Shown: positions 8,712 to 63,146, numbered from the stretch's first letter. The stretch: 64,000 nt of DNA from Branchiostoma belcheri (GCF_001625305.1 NW_017802403.1:919675-983674), one strand, 5' to 3'. A program made the numbers and translations. The notes: a model not told the origin generated them from the letters alone.

Positions 8712-11700
8712 GTAACGTTTGTGACAGACTTTATCGTAAAGTTTAATTGCTTTTGTTAGAAAGATATGTAGAATTCGGTGGAGCAGCTGTAGCATGTCCC
8801 TGTATTAAAATCATCGTTATAATGTGAGTACTTGTGGATGTATTTTTTTGGTATTTTGGTACCTGTTGTGAAAATGTACTCCAAAGTCAAACTTGGTCCA
8901 TCTGGTTGAAAACTAAAATTGTATTAATTTCTAAATATTCTTACACAAACATCCATTTAAACAATTCCATTCTATTTTCATTGTCTTTTTAGAATACGTC
9001 CTGAAAAACGTCTCTCTCAATAAATAAGAATAATTATCCATGATGTTGGCTTGAATATACACAACGTCATTTTGACGTCAGTATTGTTGTCATGGGCAAC
9101 ATGAGTCTTAGCCGACTTGAATATTCTATCATAGACCCTTTTTGTGTTCAAGTTCTAAGGTAAACCTCCGAGTTTTACAGTTAAGTGATTTCGACTGTCT
9201 TAGCCAAAAGGCCCTACAACCGGTGCAATAGCTCAAATGGTAGAGTGCTTGCTTTGTAACCGGGAGGTCGTGAGTTCAAACCCAGCCGGGCCATACCAAA
9301 GACTTTCAAAATGGTACATACGTCTTTCTCTGCTTAGCACTCAGCACATATGAGAAAGAGAGTGGGAAGGTCAAACACACAGCACTACCAGTGGACTAGC
9401 CCCCTGCTGTAGTGCATTGCACGACTGTGTGTCGCCCAAGGGCTGCAGAAATGGAGTTGGGCACCACGCTCGGACAAGAGCACCTTCTTCCTCTTCTTAG
9501 CCAAAAGGTCACATAAATTACAACGCAATGGCGTAACATTACAACAGACTGACAAAGGAGTTCGTGTGATTCAATTTTACTAGTACACCATCCTCTATAA
9601 ATTGGTGGTTATACCGTACAATAAGTAGTTGTTGAGCTACAGGGAGTTGGCCTCAACACACATACTATCCCAGGATGACCAAATAATCAAAGTATAAGGT
9701 AAAAAAAACTAAGTCAATATACGTATGGAAATGTTCACTTTATTGATATGGCAATATGATTGGGCAAAATGCATATTTTTTTTTCGGAACTACTAAAATA
9801 GATGGCCTGAGCAAACATATTCCAACCTATATTCATATTGAGTTTTAGATAATTTTATTCACTTACAAGTACGGCAAGCAAATAAGTTTGTACGACATCA
9901 ATATGTAATTAAAAAAAAAACAGACAAAAAAAACATATTCAACAACAAACTGGCAAAGCTTAATACAGTACCCCTCCCACCGAAAGACAAAACTGAAGCA
10001 CAATACCATACCTTGTCCACATTTAAAACAATCATGTTTGGATTGTCATCAGCCCCAAATTGTTAAATGCAATTTACTATTTTATGGTACGGAGTGTCGT
10101 CCATAAAGGTTTTATAAAGCTATTCTGAAAAACTTTAATTGACACAATCAGCTAAAATGGCCGGGACATGGTGGCATTGTGTATTTACTTTGTTACTGTT
10201 AAAGTATTAGGTCTTACAACTCAAAGTACATAGAAGCAGTACAAAAGAGGGCGTGCAAGACAATCATAAGCAGAAACAATGTTGTTATGGCAAAGCACTA
10301 GAACAACTGTCACTTACCCCCTTGTTCCCGAGACGCCGTAACGTCTTTGTGAACTTTGCCATGTCTATAGCTAAAACGAGGAAGCCTACATGGCAGCGCA
10401 GAGAACTAAGAACAAAGGACAACTTTACGCAGCTTATCTGCAGAACTTCATGGTTTAAGAATAGTGTTTTACCATTTATTGTCAAGTTGTTGAACCATTC
10501 ATGATGGATTTTAAGGTTCTCTTCTTCGCAAGCTCCGAAGAGAACTATGTTTCCCGTCTATTTCACATACAAACACACACGATTAGGGTAGTGAGCTCAC
10601 CGTCACACTCCATTTCTGCCATGCAAGCCTGCAATGTTGCAAATGATAAACCAGTCTACTACTACTACTACATTAACTGTACTGTCTGAGGAATGAATCA
10701 GTGATATATAACCCAACAGGTCGTACGAATCCGCGTAAAGCACGTGGCCACCGTACTCTCCGAGGCTTCATCCGCTCAAAATACGGCCCCATGTCTGCCG
10801 GCATCGCCGTGCTGCTTGTGTTGGTCACCATGGGGCTCACACTTACAATCATGAACCAGGAGGTAAGGTGGTAGAACACAGTTTGGGACCTCTAGTTAGG
10901 CCACACTGGCTTAATTTTATGGATGACATCCTCTGGAGACCCCCAAACTAGTGTGCGCGGGCGAAAAAAAAAATTCGAACAAAAATAAAAATGGTACTAC
11001 ACTTCAGGAATACAAAGCTGGTATTGTGAATTTGAGGTAGACCATATAGCGACGTATACCACAAGCCGGAGCATGCTGGCTTTTTGTGGAATTTATGAAT
11101 CGGCATGTATGTACTGAGTTCTTAAATCGTGGAGCTTCGGCAGCCTGATGAGTGCTGTCCTCCAGAGTTACCCCCGGCTCCTTATTGTCGCTAACTATCA
11201 TGGACTACCCAGGCCTAGAGCCAGGCCAGCGCCTCGGAGGACGTCCTTTTTTTGAGAACAGGCGAAAATCAATGCGCGCGTGGATGTCATCCATACAATT
11301 TAGTCGGTGTGCCTTAAGGAACAAAAGGTGAACCATTTTAACCCGATAAACGTTTAGTAGGGGTCACTTTACAAATACAAAAGTAAAACGAACATATTTG
11401 AGATTTACCCCCAAACTACGTATACCGTATGGGGTCAAAACTGACCCCAGGCGTATATACATTTTTACCAATTTGACATTTCTTGTTAAAAACGAAATCC
11501 CTTCTCTGAGTATGTTTGCATATATGTCTTATATCTTCTGAAACGTTTTTTTTTTACTGAGAGTGGAACATTTTTGATTGAGTTATTCTCGGAAGTTTAT
11601 GGGTGGTCCAGTCGTGTCAAAACTGATCCCAACATTTTTACACGGTGTTTTAACACATGTGAGTCTTTTGTAGTCGTCAATTTTACTTCCAGGTAATATG

Positions 11701-14700
11701 TTTGCTTGAGTTTTCTGCTGCCATTTAAATTACCTCAACATGTTGTCAAAAAATGCTATACTTTTACCCCATACCAATTTTTGAGCCTATGTCTCTAAAA
11801 TTGCATCCCAAAAATATAAAAAAAGGAATGCCATGATTAGTCTGGGAAAGGACTTTGTACTCGCCCGTGAAACTCGCCGCGTATGCCGTTTGACAAATAC
11901 CTTTGAAAAGAACAAAAGGCTATTTTCTAGGAAAGGTTACATAGATTATTCCAAGCTACGTCACAGACCTTGTGCCGTAGCGTTAGGAGCGGGACAGCCT
12001 TTCCTCACTTCGCTCAGATGGCAATGAGTACCTAGCTCTGGTTAGGTACAAGTAATCATAAAAAAACATGATAATGATTTAATACAATGTACCAAGGACA
12101 TTGACTGTACGATGTTTTCTTCTAATATAGTTATTGTTGGTTTTTGTTCTGTGTGCAGTTGAGTTATACTATGTGATGCCTAACAATTTGAAAAATGTTT
12201 GAATTGTAGGAGATTAAAAGGCTTAAATGATTAATAAAGCAAATAAACATTTTGGTGACTATTTGAACATAAAATCTATTTCGGTGCTTTCGAGGGCATT
12301 GGCAAATTCTGTGTGTTCTTTATTCTCAACTGCCTGCTCTGCACACTATTTACAAATTCTATAATTTTTAACAAAAAATGACGTTTATAGGCAATATCAC
12401 GACTGTCCTACGCTGTTGACACCTTGAGGCGTGACCTGGCCAGCGAACTAAACCGAACTTTAACAACTTTCTTGGAGCAGCGTATTTTCCAGGTGAAGCC
12501 AGGTACGTTAATATCAGCATGCAATTGTTTCAACTATGCCAAAATTTTTTTTTATTTTATCTTATCTTATCTTATCTTATCTTATCTTATCTTATCTTAT
12601 CTTATCTTATCTTATCTTATCTTATCTTATCTTATCTTATCTTATCTTATCTTATCTTATCTTATCTTATTTTATGTTATTTTATTTTGCTATGATTTTA
12701 TTTTATATTATTCAATTTTTTTGTGAAAGGATTAAGCAAAAGGTATATATTTATCAAGGCCATCGCCCCTCCACATATACATTATTATAGTACCATCATT
12801 AAAACAAAAACAAAATATCATAGGTACAAATAAAATTCAGAGAAAACAAGAAAGTACAGAATGTGCTGGTGTATAATGAAGTTATAACGACCAGTCTGCA
12901 AAATGAAGTTTGCAGACCGTTTGACAGTTTGAATTGACAGATCGTCATAATTTTTGGTGTGTAGGTAGTTTAAGTGATGCTTGGCATAATTATGTAACAA
13001 TTATGCAGATATGGATGTATGAGGATATTCTATAAATCAGTTGCATTACATGATAGAATTAATACTTAATGAGAAAATGTTGTACGTCATCAATGGTAAC
13101 TGCCTAGAATTTTATACATAGGGTATTTGAAAGTTAAGTGAAGGTGAACATCATTAAATATAACTTATTCAAATAAGAAACTCATTTTACATAATTTATG
13201 AGGAAATGCTTGAATGGCATTCTTTGTTAATGGAAATGAGGATCCTATTTGCATAATCAGGGGGAACATCTATAATTTGTCAGTCATAAAGATTAACATC
13301 TTTTTGTGAAGGTATGAGCTCGTGGAACTCTAGTTATGGAAGAACTGATGTGTGTTTCTCTTCGCTTTAGCTTGGTTTCCGGGAGAAGGAGATGGCATGG
13401 GGCTAGTTGAGCCTACACGGAAGAACTGGGCAACCGAAACTGTTGGCTCGTCCCTACTTTCAGTCGGCCCGCCCGGCACAACAAAGTATCCGAGCATCAC
13501 TCAGCCACTTGCAGGTAAAACAAACATGTGATTCATTTAAATTTAAAACGTATATTTATGTTCCAGAGTTCCCTCTATTGTGTTTTGCCCCATTGAAAAA
13601 GTCAAAAGAAACAAGAAGTCAGAGATCTCATACCTCCATGAAATATATGAGTTTTTGTAAATGTTTTTACACAGTATACTACAGTACGGAACAAAATAAC
13701 ACAGGCTTTTGGTTTTCAAGCACACGGCTAGTACAGTAGCACCTTTGGCCCGGCCTGAAATATGTAGATCAGCCTATTCCAGAGGGAGAAGCTCATTAAT
13801 CAAACCGGCGCGCTGAACGCTGGTGTTTTGTTGCATAACCGGCACATCTGTTTTCCCTGCCTTACAAAACCGGAAGTCCTGCAGTACCAAGGTCAACCAC
13901 CAGGAGGCCCCTATTTGACCTTGACCTTTGGCGTTCTAAAGTAATGCTGACTAAAAATGTGCGAAAAACAAACAAACAAACACACACACACAAACAGACG
14001 CGCCAAAAACAAAAAGAAATAAAGGAACTCACAAAAGATGTGTCCTACTTTACCTCCTAGGTTCACTGACCACACCGCTGATGATTGAGACTACCTGTAG
14101 TCAGCTGCAGCGTCTCGGGTGTTGGAGGGACTATTCGGACCGCGCCATCCCGACACTGGAAGGTCTAGACTCCATCCTAGACGGAAGTAATTACCATGCA
14201 CGTACTGACGCCATCAGGAAGTGTCGGGACGCTGCCGCGGACAGGGGATACACCGTGTTCGCTGTCCAGGTGGGCCTTAGGCAGTATTTTTGACTAGATA
14301 ATAATAAAAGCACAAAGCTGTTCATCCTTCTCTCCGCTTGAACTCTTTCCTTCACCAGTCAATCAGACTCTATAACCAGACTGTACAGATAAAGTCTGGT
14401 ACAAGATAATGGACCTTGTAAACATCTGGGTTGTACAGTAAATGTACTGTTTTTATAGTTATTGTAAATACATGAATTTTTACATTTTGTATATATAATA
14501 TTTGACATTTTGTAAATATCAACGCCATTCAGGCAACATTGTATGCCATGTTTGTCTGTGATGTTTGGTATCTTGATAAAGAGAAATGAAAGAATTGAAT
14601 TGAACTTGAATTGAATTGCCCAACTGAATTTTTTACATTCCATGCTGTACATAAATTCGACTTCATTCAAGAATGCAGTCACCCTTATTGTTTACAAATT

Positions 14701-15405
14701 GGCTTATTGTTAAAGCACAGCAGATTGGTCTTTCAGCTGAATTACACCAAGCTTTATAATAAAAGTTCAACTACAGTAAAATAACAATAATTTAGCACTA
14801 TGTTCAGGCAAGTAACATTAAACAGTTAGTATAAATGCGAGACCAAAGTCAGCATGCTGATTCATCCATAGCATTGTACGTACGTTTGCTATGTCAATAA
14901 AGTTCATCTTCTTGAACTAAAGGCTAACAACCTCTCGAAACCGCAAAATTAATGCAAACGAGAGAAGGGAAAAAAAGGTTTATCAAAAATTTGCCTTTAA
15001 CATAAAATCAACGTGGTCATGAAAGTTTAACAAGCGACTATACACACAGACATAGATATTTGGATTTTTAAAATAGAATCCATGTATTGTTTCTGAAATT
15101 GAAACATTTATTATCCAGTCCAATTCTGATATTTTTTTTTTTTTGGATTTAAAGTTTTACACGTTGCAATTTCTCCGCACGGTGTTTAGAATGGCGGATG
15201 GTGTGCTTCGTCGGCCAATGCCCTGCAGACTTACCAGAAGTACGGCCCGTCTACTGCCTGTCTACCGGACGGTGAGGGAGGCCCCGGGGCAAACGAGGTC
15301 TACATGATTCTAACGCGTAAGTTCTTACAAATGATTTAAATTTAATGTATTTCATATTCTATAAATGATTACATTGGACAAAAGGGTTGTGTTATTTGTA
15401 GCGTC

Positions 15406-15449
<44 letters not shown>

Positions 15450-16755
15450 TGTTTGTGTTTGTAATTTGGTTTTACCCTCGAAATAATAAGGGTTTGGGCC
15501 CCTTGGCGAGTTGTTATAGCTCCGTAGCAGGATTTCCTGATCTAAGTGATCTTGTGATGTGAAGGTCACAAATTTTAGATCGTTGATAGCTCTTGTGTTC
15601 GGAAAGACAGAAAATACGATTACAGGTTGTTCTGGAATTAAATTGTATGTTTAAAAAATTAGGTTATCCAGGGAGACAATAGCCACTTTATCGTTATAAA
15701 AAGAAACGCTAGTTGAACCTAGCGTAACGGTTTTTTTTTTCATTTGGATATGCAAGTTATTCCTTAAGAACGTACAACCGATATACACCTACCTGTTAGG
15801 TTCCCTGATGATTGAGACTGCCTGTAGTCAGCTGCAGCGTCTCGGATGTTGGAGGGACACTATGGACCGCGCCATCCCGACACTGGAAGGTCTAGACCCC
15901 ATCCTAGACGGAAGTAATTACCATGCACGTACTGACGCCATCAGGAAGTGTCGGGACGCTGCCGCAGACAGAGGATACACCGTGTTCGCTGTCCAGGTAC
16001 GCCTTAGGCCATGTTGATTTGATCAAATGTATACCATCATATGGTAACCTAAAAACTAATGCGAGCGTGCAAATAAAAATTGTGTTTGGCAAAAAGACTG
16101 CCTTCATTATAAAACATACGTTGTAAATGACTAAACACAAAGAAAGAAACTTTTGGTCCAACACAAAAAAATTCTCACGTGGCTTCTTTAAATTGTGACG
16201 TCAACAATGCTTAAAGGTATCTGGTAGACGATGTCGGCCCCCGTCGCGGTTCAATGTTGACCCCAGTGTTGACGTCACCTTTCAAAGAAGCCACGTGACA
16301 AGCTTCACTGGGTCAGCCTACTGAGGAAGACCAGAGTGACAGGTGGAAAGCTCTAGGTGAGAGAATCTATTTTAAGTTGGACCAAAAGTTTTAACCTAAA
16401 ACATATAACTACCAACACAGATGAACTTTCATGATAGACAAAGGGAAAAGGGTGTTACTTATAATTGGATTTATTTTTCTTCTTTTTAATGGAATATTCA
16501 TTTCCCCTTTATGTGTTGTCTACTATTCGATGTTTTTTTTTTTTTTACTTTTGCTTCATCTTTCTGTTAGTTCATTTCGGACTTATTTTTTTTCATTTTG
16601 CCCTTTCTGCACTCCGTGTTTAGAATGGCGGATGGTGCGCTTCGTCTGCCAATGCCCTGCAGACTTACCAGAAGTTCGGCCCGTCTACCGCCTGTTTACC
16701 GGACGGTAAGGGAGGCCCCGGGGCAAACGAGGTCTACAAGATTGTGTTCTATTGA
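8480..16755 (+). CDS. Gene B: type II membrane protein with two tandem Cys-rich lectin-like domains
   Basis: Eight exons (8480-8711, 10720-10862, 12391-12502, 13371-13514, 14061-14269, 15190-15316, 15800-15996, 16624-16755) join in one frame to a predicted 431 residues, all with GT-AG borders. Residues 1-101 are cytoplasmic and basic near the membrane. Residues about 103-122 are the membrane helix (SAGIAVLLVLVTMGLTLTIM). Residues 126-160 form a charged helical stalk, and 164-211 a Gly/Pro/Thr-rich linker. Two near-identical domains of about 100 residues follow (223-322 and about 333-431), each with LGCWRD, RAIPTLEGLD, ILDGSNYHARTDAIRKC, GYTVFAVQ, NGGWCASS and ACLPDG. There is no signal peptide, which fits signal-anchor topology. 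I recognise the domain pattern from lancelet and cnidarian extracellular proteins but cannot name its ligand or family with certainty. Probable role: cell-surface recognition (inference). A possible poly(A) signal follows at 16866. Confidence 0.85.
9218..9490 (+). mobile_element. tRNA-derived SINE, second family
   Basis: The head has TAGCTCAAATGGTAGAG (A-box) and GAGTTCAAACCC (B-box); the anticodon arm resembles tRNA-Thr(TGT). The body has 'tctgcttagcactcagca' and 'ggactagccccct', shared with the copy at 24925-25180. Lies in gene B intron 1. Confidence 0.75.
9822..9935 (+). repeat. Copy of the sequence right of the 3.1-kb element
   Basis: 'tattccaacctatattcatattgagttttagataat' and following bases match 7691-7805 with few differences. 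Dispersed or duplicated segment, class unknown. Confidence 0.55.
10215..10505 (+). mobile_element. Non-LTR retrotransposon remnant (reverse transcriptase C-terminus)
   Basis: The first part reads IEAVQKRACKTI in one frame. A second frame then reads LEQLSLTPLFPRRRN, FVNFAMSIAKTRKPTW, and RTSWFKNSVLPFIVKLLN. These are the familiar C-terminal conserved blocks of LINE reverse transcriptases (thumb region). It is frame-shifted, truncated and dead. Lies in gene B intron 1 just before exon 2. Confidence 0.65.
10720..10862 (+). CDS. Gene B exon 2 (membrane helix)
   Basis: In-phase 1, out-phase 0, donor GTAAGG. Encodes a basic juxtamembrane stretch (RKARGHRTLRGFIRSK) and then the hydrophobic helix. 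Positive residues on the N-terminal side support an inside N-terminus. Confidence 0.85.
10899..11313. mobile_element. MITE family 'GGCCACACCG', copy 2
   Basis: Left end GGCCACACTGGCTTAATTTT; inverted right end ends GTCGGTGTGCC. Flanked by TTA at 10896-10898 and 11314-11316. Same family and layout as 5104-5532. Lies in gene B intron 2, about 35 bp after exon 2. Confidence 0.8.
11400..11660 (+). repeat. Possible diverged piggyBac-like repeat
   Basis: 'tacccccaaactacgtat' and 'ggggtcaaaactgacccc' echo the ends of the 3971-4114 foldback, and 'gtgtcaaaactgatccc' near 11613 echoes it again. Borders cannot be set. Confidence 0.3.
11783..12040 (-). repeat. Inverted repeat, right arm (partner 8167-8446)
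   Basis: Reverse complement of the sequence just upstream of gene B exon 1, including 'gactttgtactcgcccgtga'. The two arms enclose gene B exons 1 and 2. Confidence 0.7.
12391..12502 (+). CDS. Gene B exon 3 (stalk)
   Basis: Phase 0 in and phase 1 out. Encodes LSYAVDTLRRDLASELNRTL and more, an amphipathic helix suited to a short coiled-coil stalk. An in-frame GT at 12493 is also a donor candidate, but only the one at 12503 keeps exon 4 open. A pentanucleotide microsatellite starts 50 bp downstream. Confidence 0.75.
12556..12670 (+). repeat. Microsatellite (TTATC)n, about 23 copies
   Basis: A nearly perfect pentanucleotide array in gene B intron 3. Open frames across it are artefacts of the repeat. 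Confidence 0.95.
13371..13514 (+). CDS. Gene B exon 4 (linker)
   Basis: Phase 1-1, acceptor GCTTTAG, donor GTAAAA. Gly/Pro/Thr/Ser-rich linker between stalk and first domain. Other frames have an early stop, which supports this splicing. Confidence 0.75.
14061..14269 (+). CDS. Gene B exon 5 (domain 1, first half)
   Basis: Phase 1 in, 0 out. Contains LGCWRDYSDRAIPTLEGLD and YHARTDAIRKCRDAA. Nearly identical to exon 7. Confidence 0.85.
15190..15316 (+). CDS. Gene B exon 6 (domain 1, second half)
   Basis: Phase 0 in, 1 out (donor GTAAGT). Begins NGGWCASSANALQTYQKYGP and contains DGEGGPGANEVY. Homologous to exon 8. Confidence 0.85.
15407..15462 (+). repeat. Microsatellite (GT)n
   Basis: About 20 GT units grading into GTTT units, in gene B intron 6. 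Confidence 0.95.
15800..15996 (+). CDS. Gene B exon 7 (domain 2, first half)
   Basis: Phase 1 in, 0 out, donor GTACGC. Differs from exon 5 at few codons (WRDTMDRA against WRDYSDRA; LDPILDG against LDSILDG). Confidence 0.85.
16185..16390 (+). repeat. Dispersed repeat with hammerhead-like motif (copy at 45118-45300)
   Basis: Shares 'ggccgacatcgtctaccaga' (inverted here) and 'gaggaagaccagagtgac' with the later copy. The CTGAGGA...GAAA arrangement is discussed as a finding. Lies in gene B intron 7. Confidence 0.6.
16624..16755 (+). CDS. Gene B exon 8 (domain 2, second half, stop)
   Basis: Begins NGGWCASSANALQTYQKFGP and ends VYKIVFY followed by TGA. The second domain therefore ends the protein directly, with no C-terminal extension. 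Confidence 0.85.
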   Translation, partial: NGGWCASSANALQTYQKFGPSTACLPDGKGGPGANEVYKIVFY

Positions 16756-16859
16756 TTTCTGCACTATAATTGAGATTTTTTTTTTACGTTAAGTGCTTGA
16801 ATTTTTTTTGTGGGGGGGGGGGAGGTTTAATGCAAAAAAAAAAAATTGAGATCTGGTGC

Positions 16860-17245
16860 CCTGGTAATAAAACTAAATTTCCTTAAATTTAGTATGTCGA
16901 TACCTTGGACACAAGTTTACAGCATGGTTTTCAAGGCAATTTGAAATTGTGTAACATAGGGCTTTTTGGATATTTTAGGACAATAATGTAAATGTAAATG
17001 GATGCTGTTTCCTAATCTTTAATCCAAACTACCTGAACTTTGGTATAACGATACCTTGGACACATGTATAAAAAGTTTTAATATGTATAAATATGGGGCT
17101 TTTTGGCTATTTTCGGACCAAAATCCTGTGCCATAATGTACTGACATTTGGTATGGGAGGTCCTTAAACACAATCCCACAGACCGTTTTGAATGCTTTTG
17201 GCGTTTGACACTTTAAAATCACGTAATATTGGTCTTTTGTTGTTT
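16860..17245 (+). repeat. Degenerate tandem repeat, about three units
   Basis: 'gataccttggacaca' recurs near 16900 and 17050, each followed by 'gggctttttgg-tattttaggac'-like sequence. A weaker third unit starts near 17155. Confidence 0.5.
16866..16871 (+). other. Possible poly(A) signal of gene B
   Basis: AATAAA 111 bp after the gene B stop codon. Position is plausible; unproven. Confidence 0.45.
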
Positions 17246-18019
17246 TTTTTTACCAAAAATGTACATTTTCTGGCTTCGATGTGCTAAAGAAAACCAATTC
17301 ACCATAAATGTAGCTTGGCACCAAATGCTTAGACTATAGTTTTTACTATTTAGATTCAATCCTTTAAAATACTTGTATTTACCTTATTTTGAATGAACAC
17401 AGCCATTGTAGCTTAAAAATCCATATCCCCAACTGACAGATCAAAATAGAACACTCGGGTTCGACCAGGGTTCTACATGTTCAAACAGCATGCAGAAGAC
17501 ATTGGAAGATTCCATTGCTGTATTGGGGCATAGACTATTGGAACACTTCATATTTTGGAAAGGGGTGATTTAGAAACAGTCAATTTGAGCGGGAAGGGTA
17601 TGGATCAATTTTTCGCACGGGGGAAGTGGTGAAGCCATCTGCTGCATTTGCTGTTAGTGTTACGTGACTGTTAATCTAACTGAAACGTTGGTTGTTTTGT
17701 GTAATCACTGCTTCATTTTAATACAGTTCATATTATTGAGGAATAAAACAAGCTTGTCTATTTGTTAAATTGATAAGGAAAGTGTTTTTAATTTAACAAT
17801 ACCATCCATGATGCATTTTGAACGAGCAAAGAATGAAGTCGTAACTATAAAAATCAATTTGAATAGTGGTAAATTATTTGAAAACCTATTAAACGATTAG
17901 AAGTTTTAAATATAAAAAAAAATGCCATTAGTGTTTTCTTACCTATATTCATCATGATTCCTACCAAGTGAAGACGATCTAACGTTTAAAATCTTAAAGA
18001 TTATTAGTGAGATACTTAA

Positions 18020-19090
18020 GGATTGGGACTGCTACAAAAGTTGTTTTTCATTTACATGTACAATCTACATCAAGTTGACCATGATCATATCTTCTATAAT
18101 AATTAAGTATTTTTAATTAATACGATGATATTTTTTATATTCAAACATGTAATCACAAGAGGTGGTGACGGCAAACTCAAGTTTTTTCCACTTACATTAA
18201 TACCAGCATCAACACAGAGGACAATACAATAATCATTTTTACCCGAGCGAAGTAAGGAAAGTCGTGTAAAGTGCCTTTTCCAGGGGAAAAAGATCTGTAG
18301 CATGTCAGGACTTGAACCCGGGACCTCTTAGTTCCGAGTCGAACACTCTACCAATACGCCACACGACCCCACGTCATTTTTTTGTTATTTGTAGTAAGAG
18401 TTAATTGCTACAAAAGTTTTTGTTTTCGTTTACATAATATTTATTCACTCTATACCAGTTTGACCATGATGATATCTTCTATCAAAATAAGTATTCTTTG
18501 CTTACTTGTATATAAGAATATGGTAATATTTTTTGTTCTTTGTAGCGTTTAAAGTTTACTGCTACAATTTCTTTTTTATTCACATGTTCCATTCTATACC
18601 AACTTGAGCATGATCATATCTTCTATAATGATTAAGTATTTTTTGCTAAGTAAGATCGTATTCTTTTGTTCTTTGTATCGTTTAAAGTTCACTGCTACAA
18701 AAGCTTTTTTTCACTTGAATGTACAATCTATACCAAGTTAACAATGGTTATATCTTCTACACTGCATGTAATTAAGTATGTTTTGCTTAGTATGATCATA
18801 TTCTTTTGTTCTTTTAAGCGTTTAAAGTTCAATGCTAGAAAATATATTTTTCAATTTACATGTACAATCTATTATACCAAGTTGACCATGATCATATCTT
18901 CTATAATAATTAATTATTTTGCTTAGAACGATCATATTATCTTGTTCTTTGTAATGTTTAAAGTTCGCTGCTAGAATTTTTTTCATTTACATGTACAATC
19001 TATACGTTGACCATGATCATATCTACTATACTAATTAAGAATTTGTTGCTTAGTACGATCATATTATTTTGTTCTTTAAAGCGTTTTAAC
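18020..19090 (+). repeat. Tandem array of a ~140-bp AT-rich unit
   Basis: 'gaccatgatcatatcttcta' or a close variant recurs at about 18077, 18463, 18607, 18740, 18883 and 19010. Each is joined by 'cgtttaaagttcactgctac' and 'catttacatgtacaatcta'. About six units; the first interval is enlarged by a SINE insertion. Lies between the convergent ends of genes B and C. Confidence 0.85.
18137..18372 (-). mobile_element. tRNA-derived SINE inserted in the tandem array
   Basis: Same family as 3513-3768: on the minus strand a tRNA-like head with B-box GGTTCAAGTCC, then the family body, then an AT-rich tail. It interrupts the first ~140-bp unit, so it is younger than that unit. Confidence 0.8.
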
Positions 19091-20394
19091 ATATACTTTC
19101 TTTGTGTAGATTTCAATTTCTAATTCCGCTCAAGTAAATATAGAGGTACGGAAAATATTTCTAAAAACATTGTTTAGCTCGTAGTAGATGACTTCCTTAT
19201 TTTTTCAAATTTGCATTGCTTTTGGATCTAATGTGATATTAGAAGTTGCATTAATATTTACGGAAGGACAATTCAGACAAAAAGAAAGTACTAATACAAT
19301 GTGCGAAACAGTCTACAGATGTAAAGGTTTCCTTACGATAATTTGTAGAAATCAATGTAGAATTATTAAAGATGAATAAAGATCATGCTTTTGGTGGATA
19401 TTTTTGTCGCCTCCCTGTTTTATATAATGGTACTGCTATACATGTAATCTATTTAATCTGTGGCAGGCGGAACATCAACAGATACCAATTATGCAAATGG
19501 TGACCTAATTTGCATAACTAATGTGAACATTTTGCGACTCCTTATTGGCGAATGATGAGAATTTTATACCTCGTGACATGTGTTAGTTACTTAAATATAT
19601 GCACCACTGTGCATATATTATGTAAATGTAGATGTTGTTCGCATAATTAATGAGGACATGATAAAGTATGACAAAGCAAGCCCATATTTCGGAGGTATGA
19701 GATCTCAGAACTCTTGTTTTCTTTTGTTCTACCCCATGGATGCACTACGATGCGTTAGTTCCATGATTAGTACAAAGTAATAAAGAACATGAATAACACA
19801 TGGATATCAAAATATCAGGTGATGCCAATTTTATTGCAGTGAATCTCTATGAAGCAATGGAGGAAACAGATATGAGAATAATCTAACAGAACAATAACAT
19901 CAATATATTTATTATATATTATTTTTGAATATGATATAATTTGTTATGTATAAATTCCAACAATTCGTAACAAAAGTTCGATTAAAAATGATTATTCCAA
20001 ATGATTTCTTTCAAGTGTTAACATTAGAAATTGTTAAGGTAAAATTGGACAATTTAAAGGGGTATAATCAAGGTCAACTTTAACTTTACATAAATTTCAA
20101 TATGTTCTGATAAGTTTGTAGTCGAATAGATTATCTATTCCGGTCATTGTAGTAAAATCTTAACATCGCAATGCGTATAAATACATCAGGAAAGGTGTAT
20201 AATAGGTTTAAACAAAGAAATGATATATCTTCTATATTATGGAAATGATTATAATATCAGTGTTTTAAGGAAAATGACTGGAAATAAGAGTAATATATAG
20301 GTGCATCTACAAGACGGCAATAAGATAAATGAAATACGCTTTCATTATAGTTCCATATCATTGTCGTGTGTTTGTCCGTTTGTTGTCGTCATTA

Positions 20395-63146
<42,752 letters not shown>

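Larger units (their letters stand above)
16756..20394. other. Intergenic space between convergent genes B and C
   Basis: Contains the repeats listed, AT-rich anonymous sequence and the probable 3' UTRs. I see no further exon. On the minus strand AATAAA occurs at 19908-19913 and 19830-19835, roughly 480-560 bp after the gene C stop, as possible poly(A) signals. Confidence 0.5.

Noticed and set aside
10253-10504. Small plus-strand protein gene in gene B intron 1
   Set aside because: Matches the C-terminal pattern of LINE reverse transcriptases and is frame-shifted relative to its upstream part.
12424-12790. 'LSYLILSYLI' membrane-like open frame
   Set aside because: It is a translation of the (TTATC)n microsatellite. 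Only 12391-12502 is coding there.
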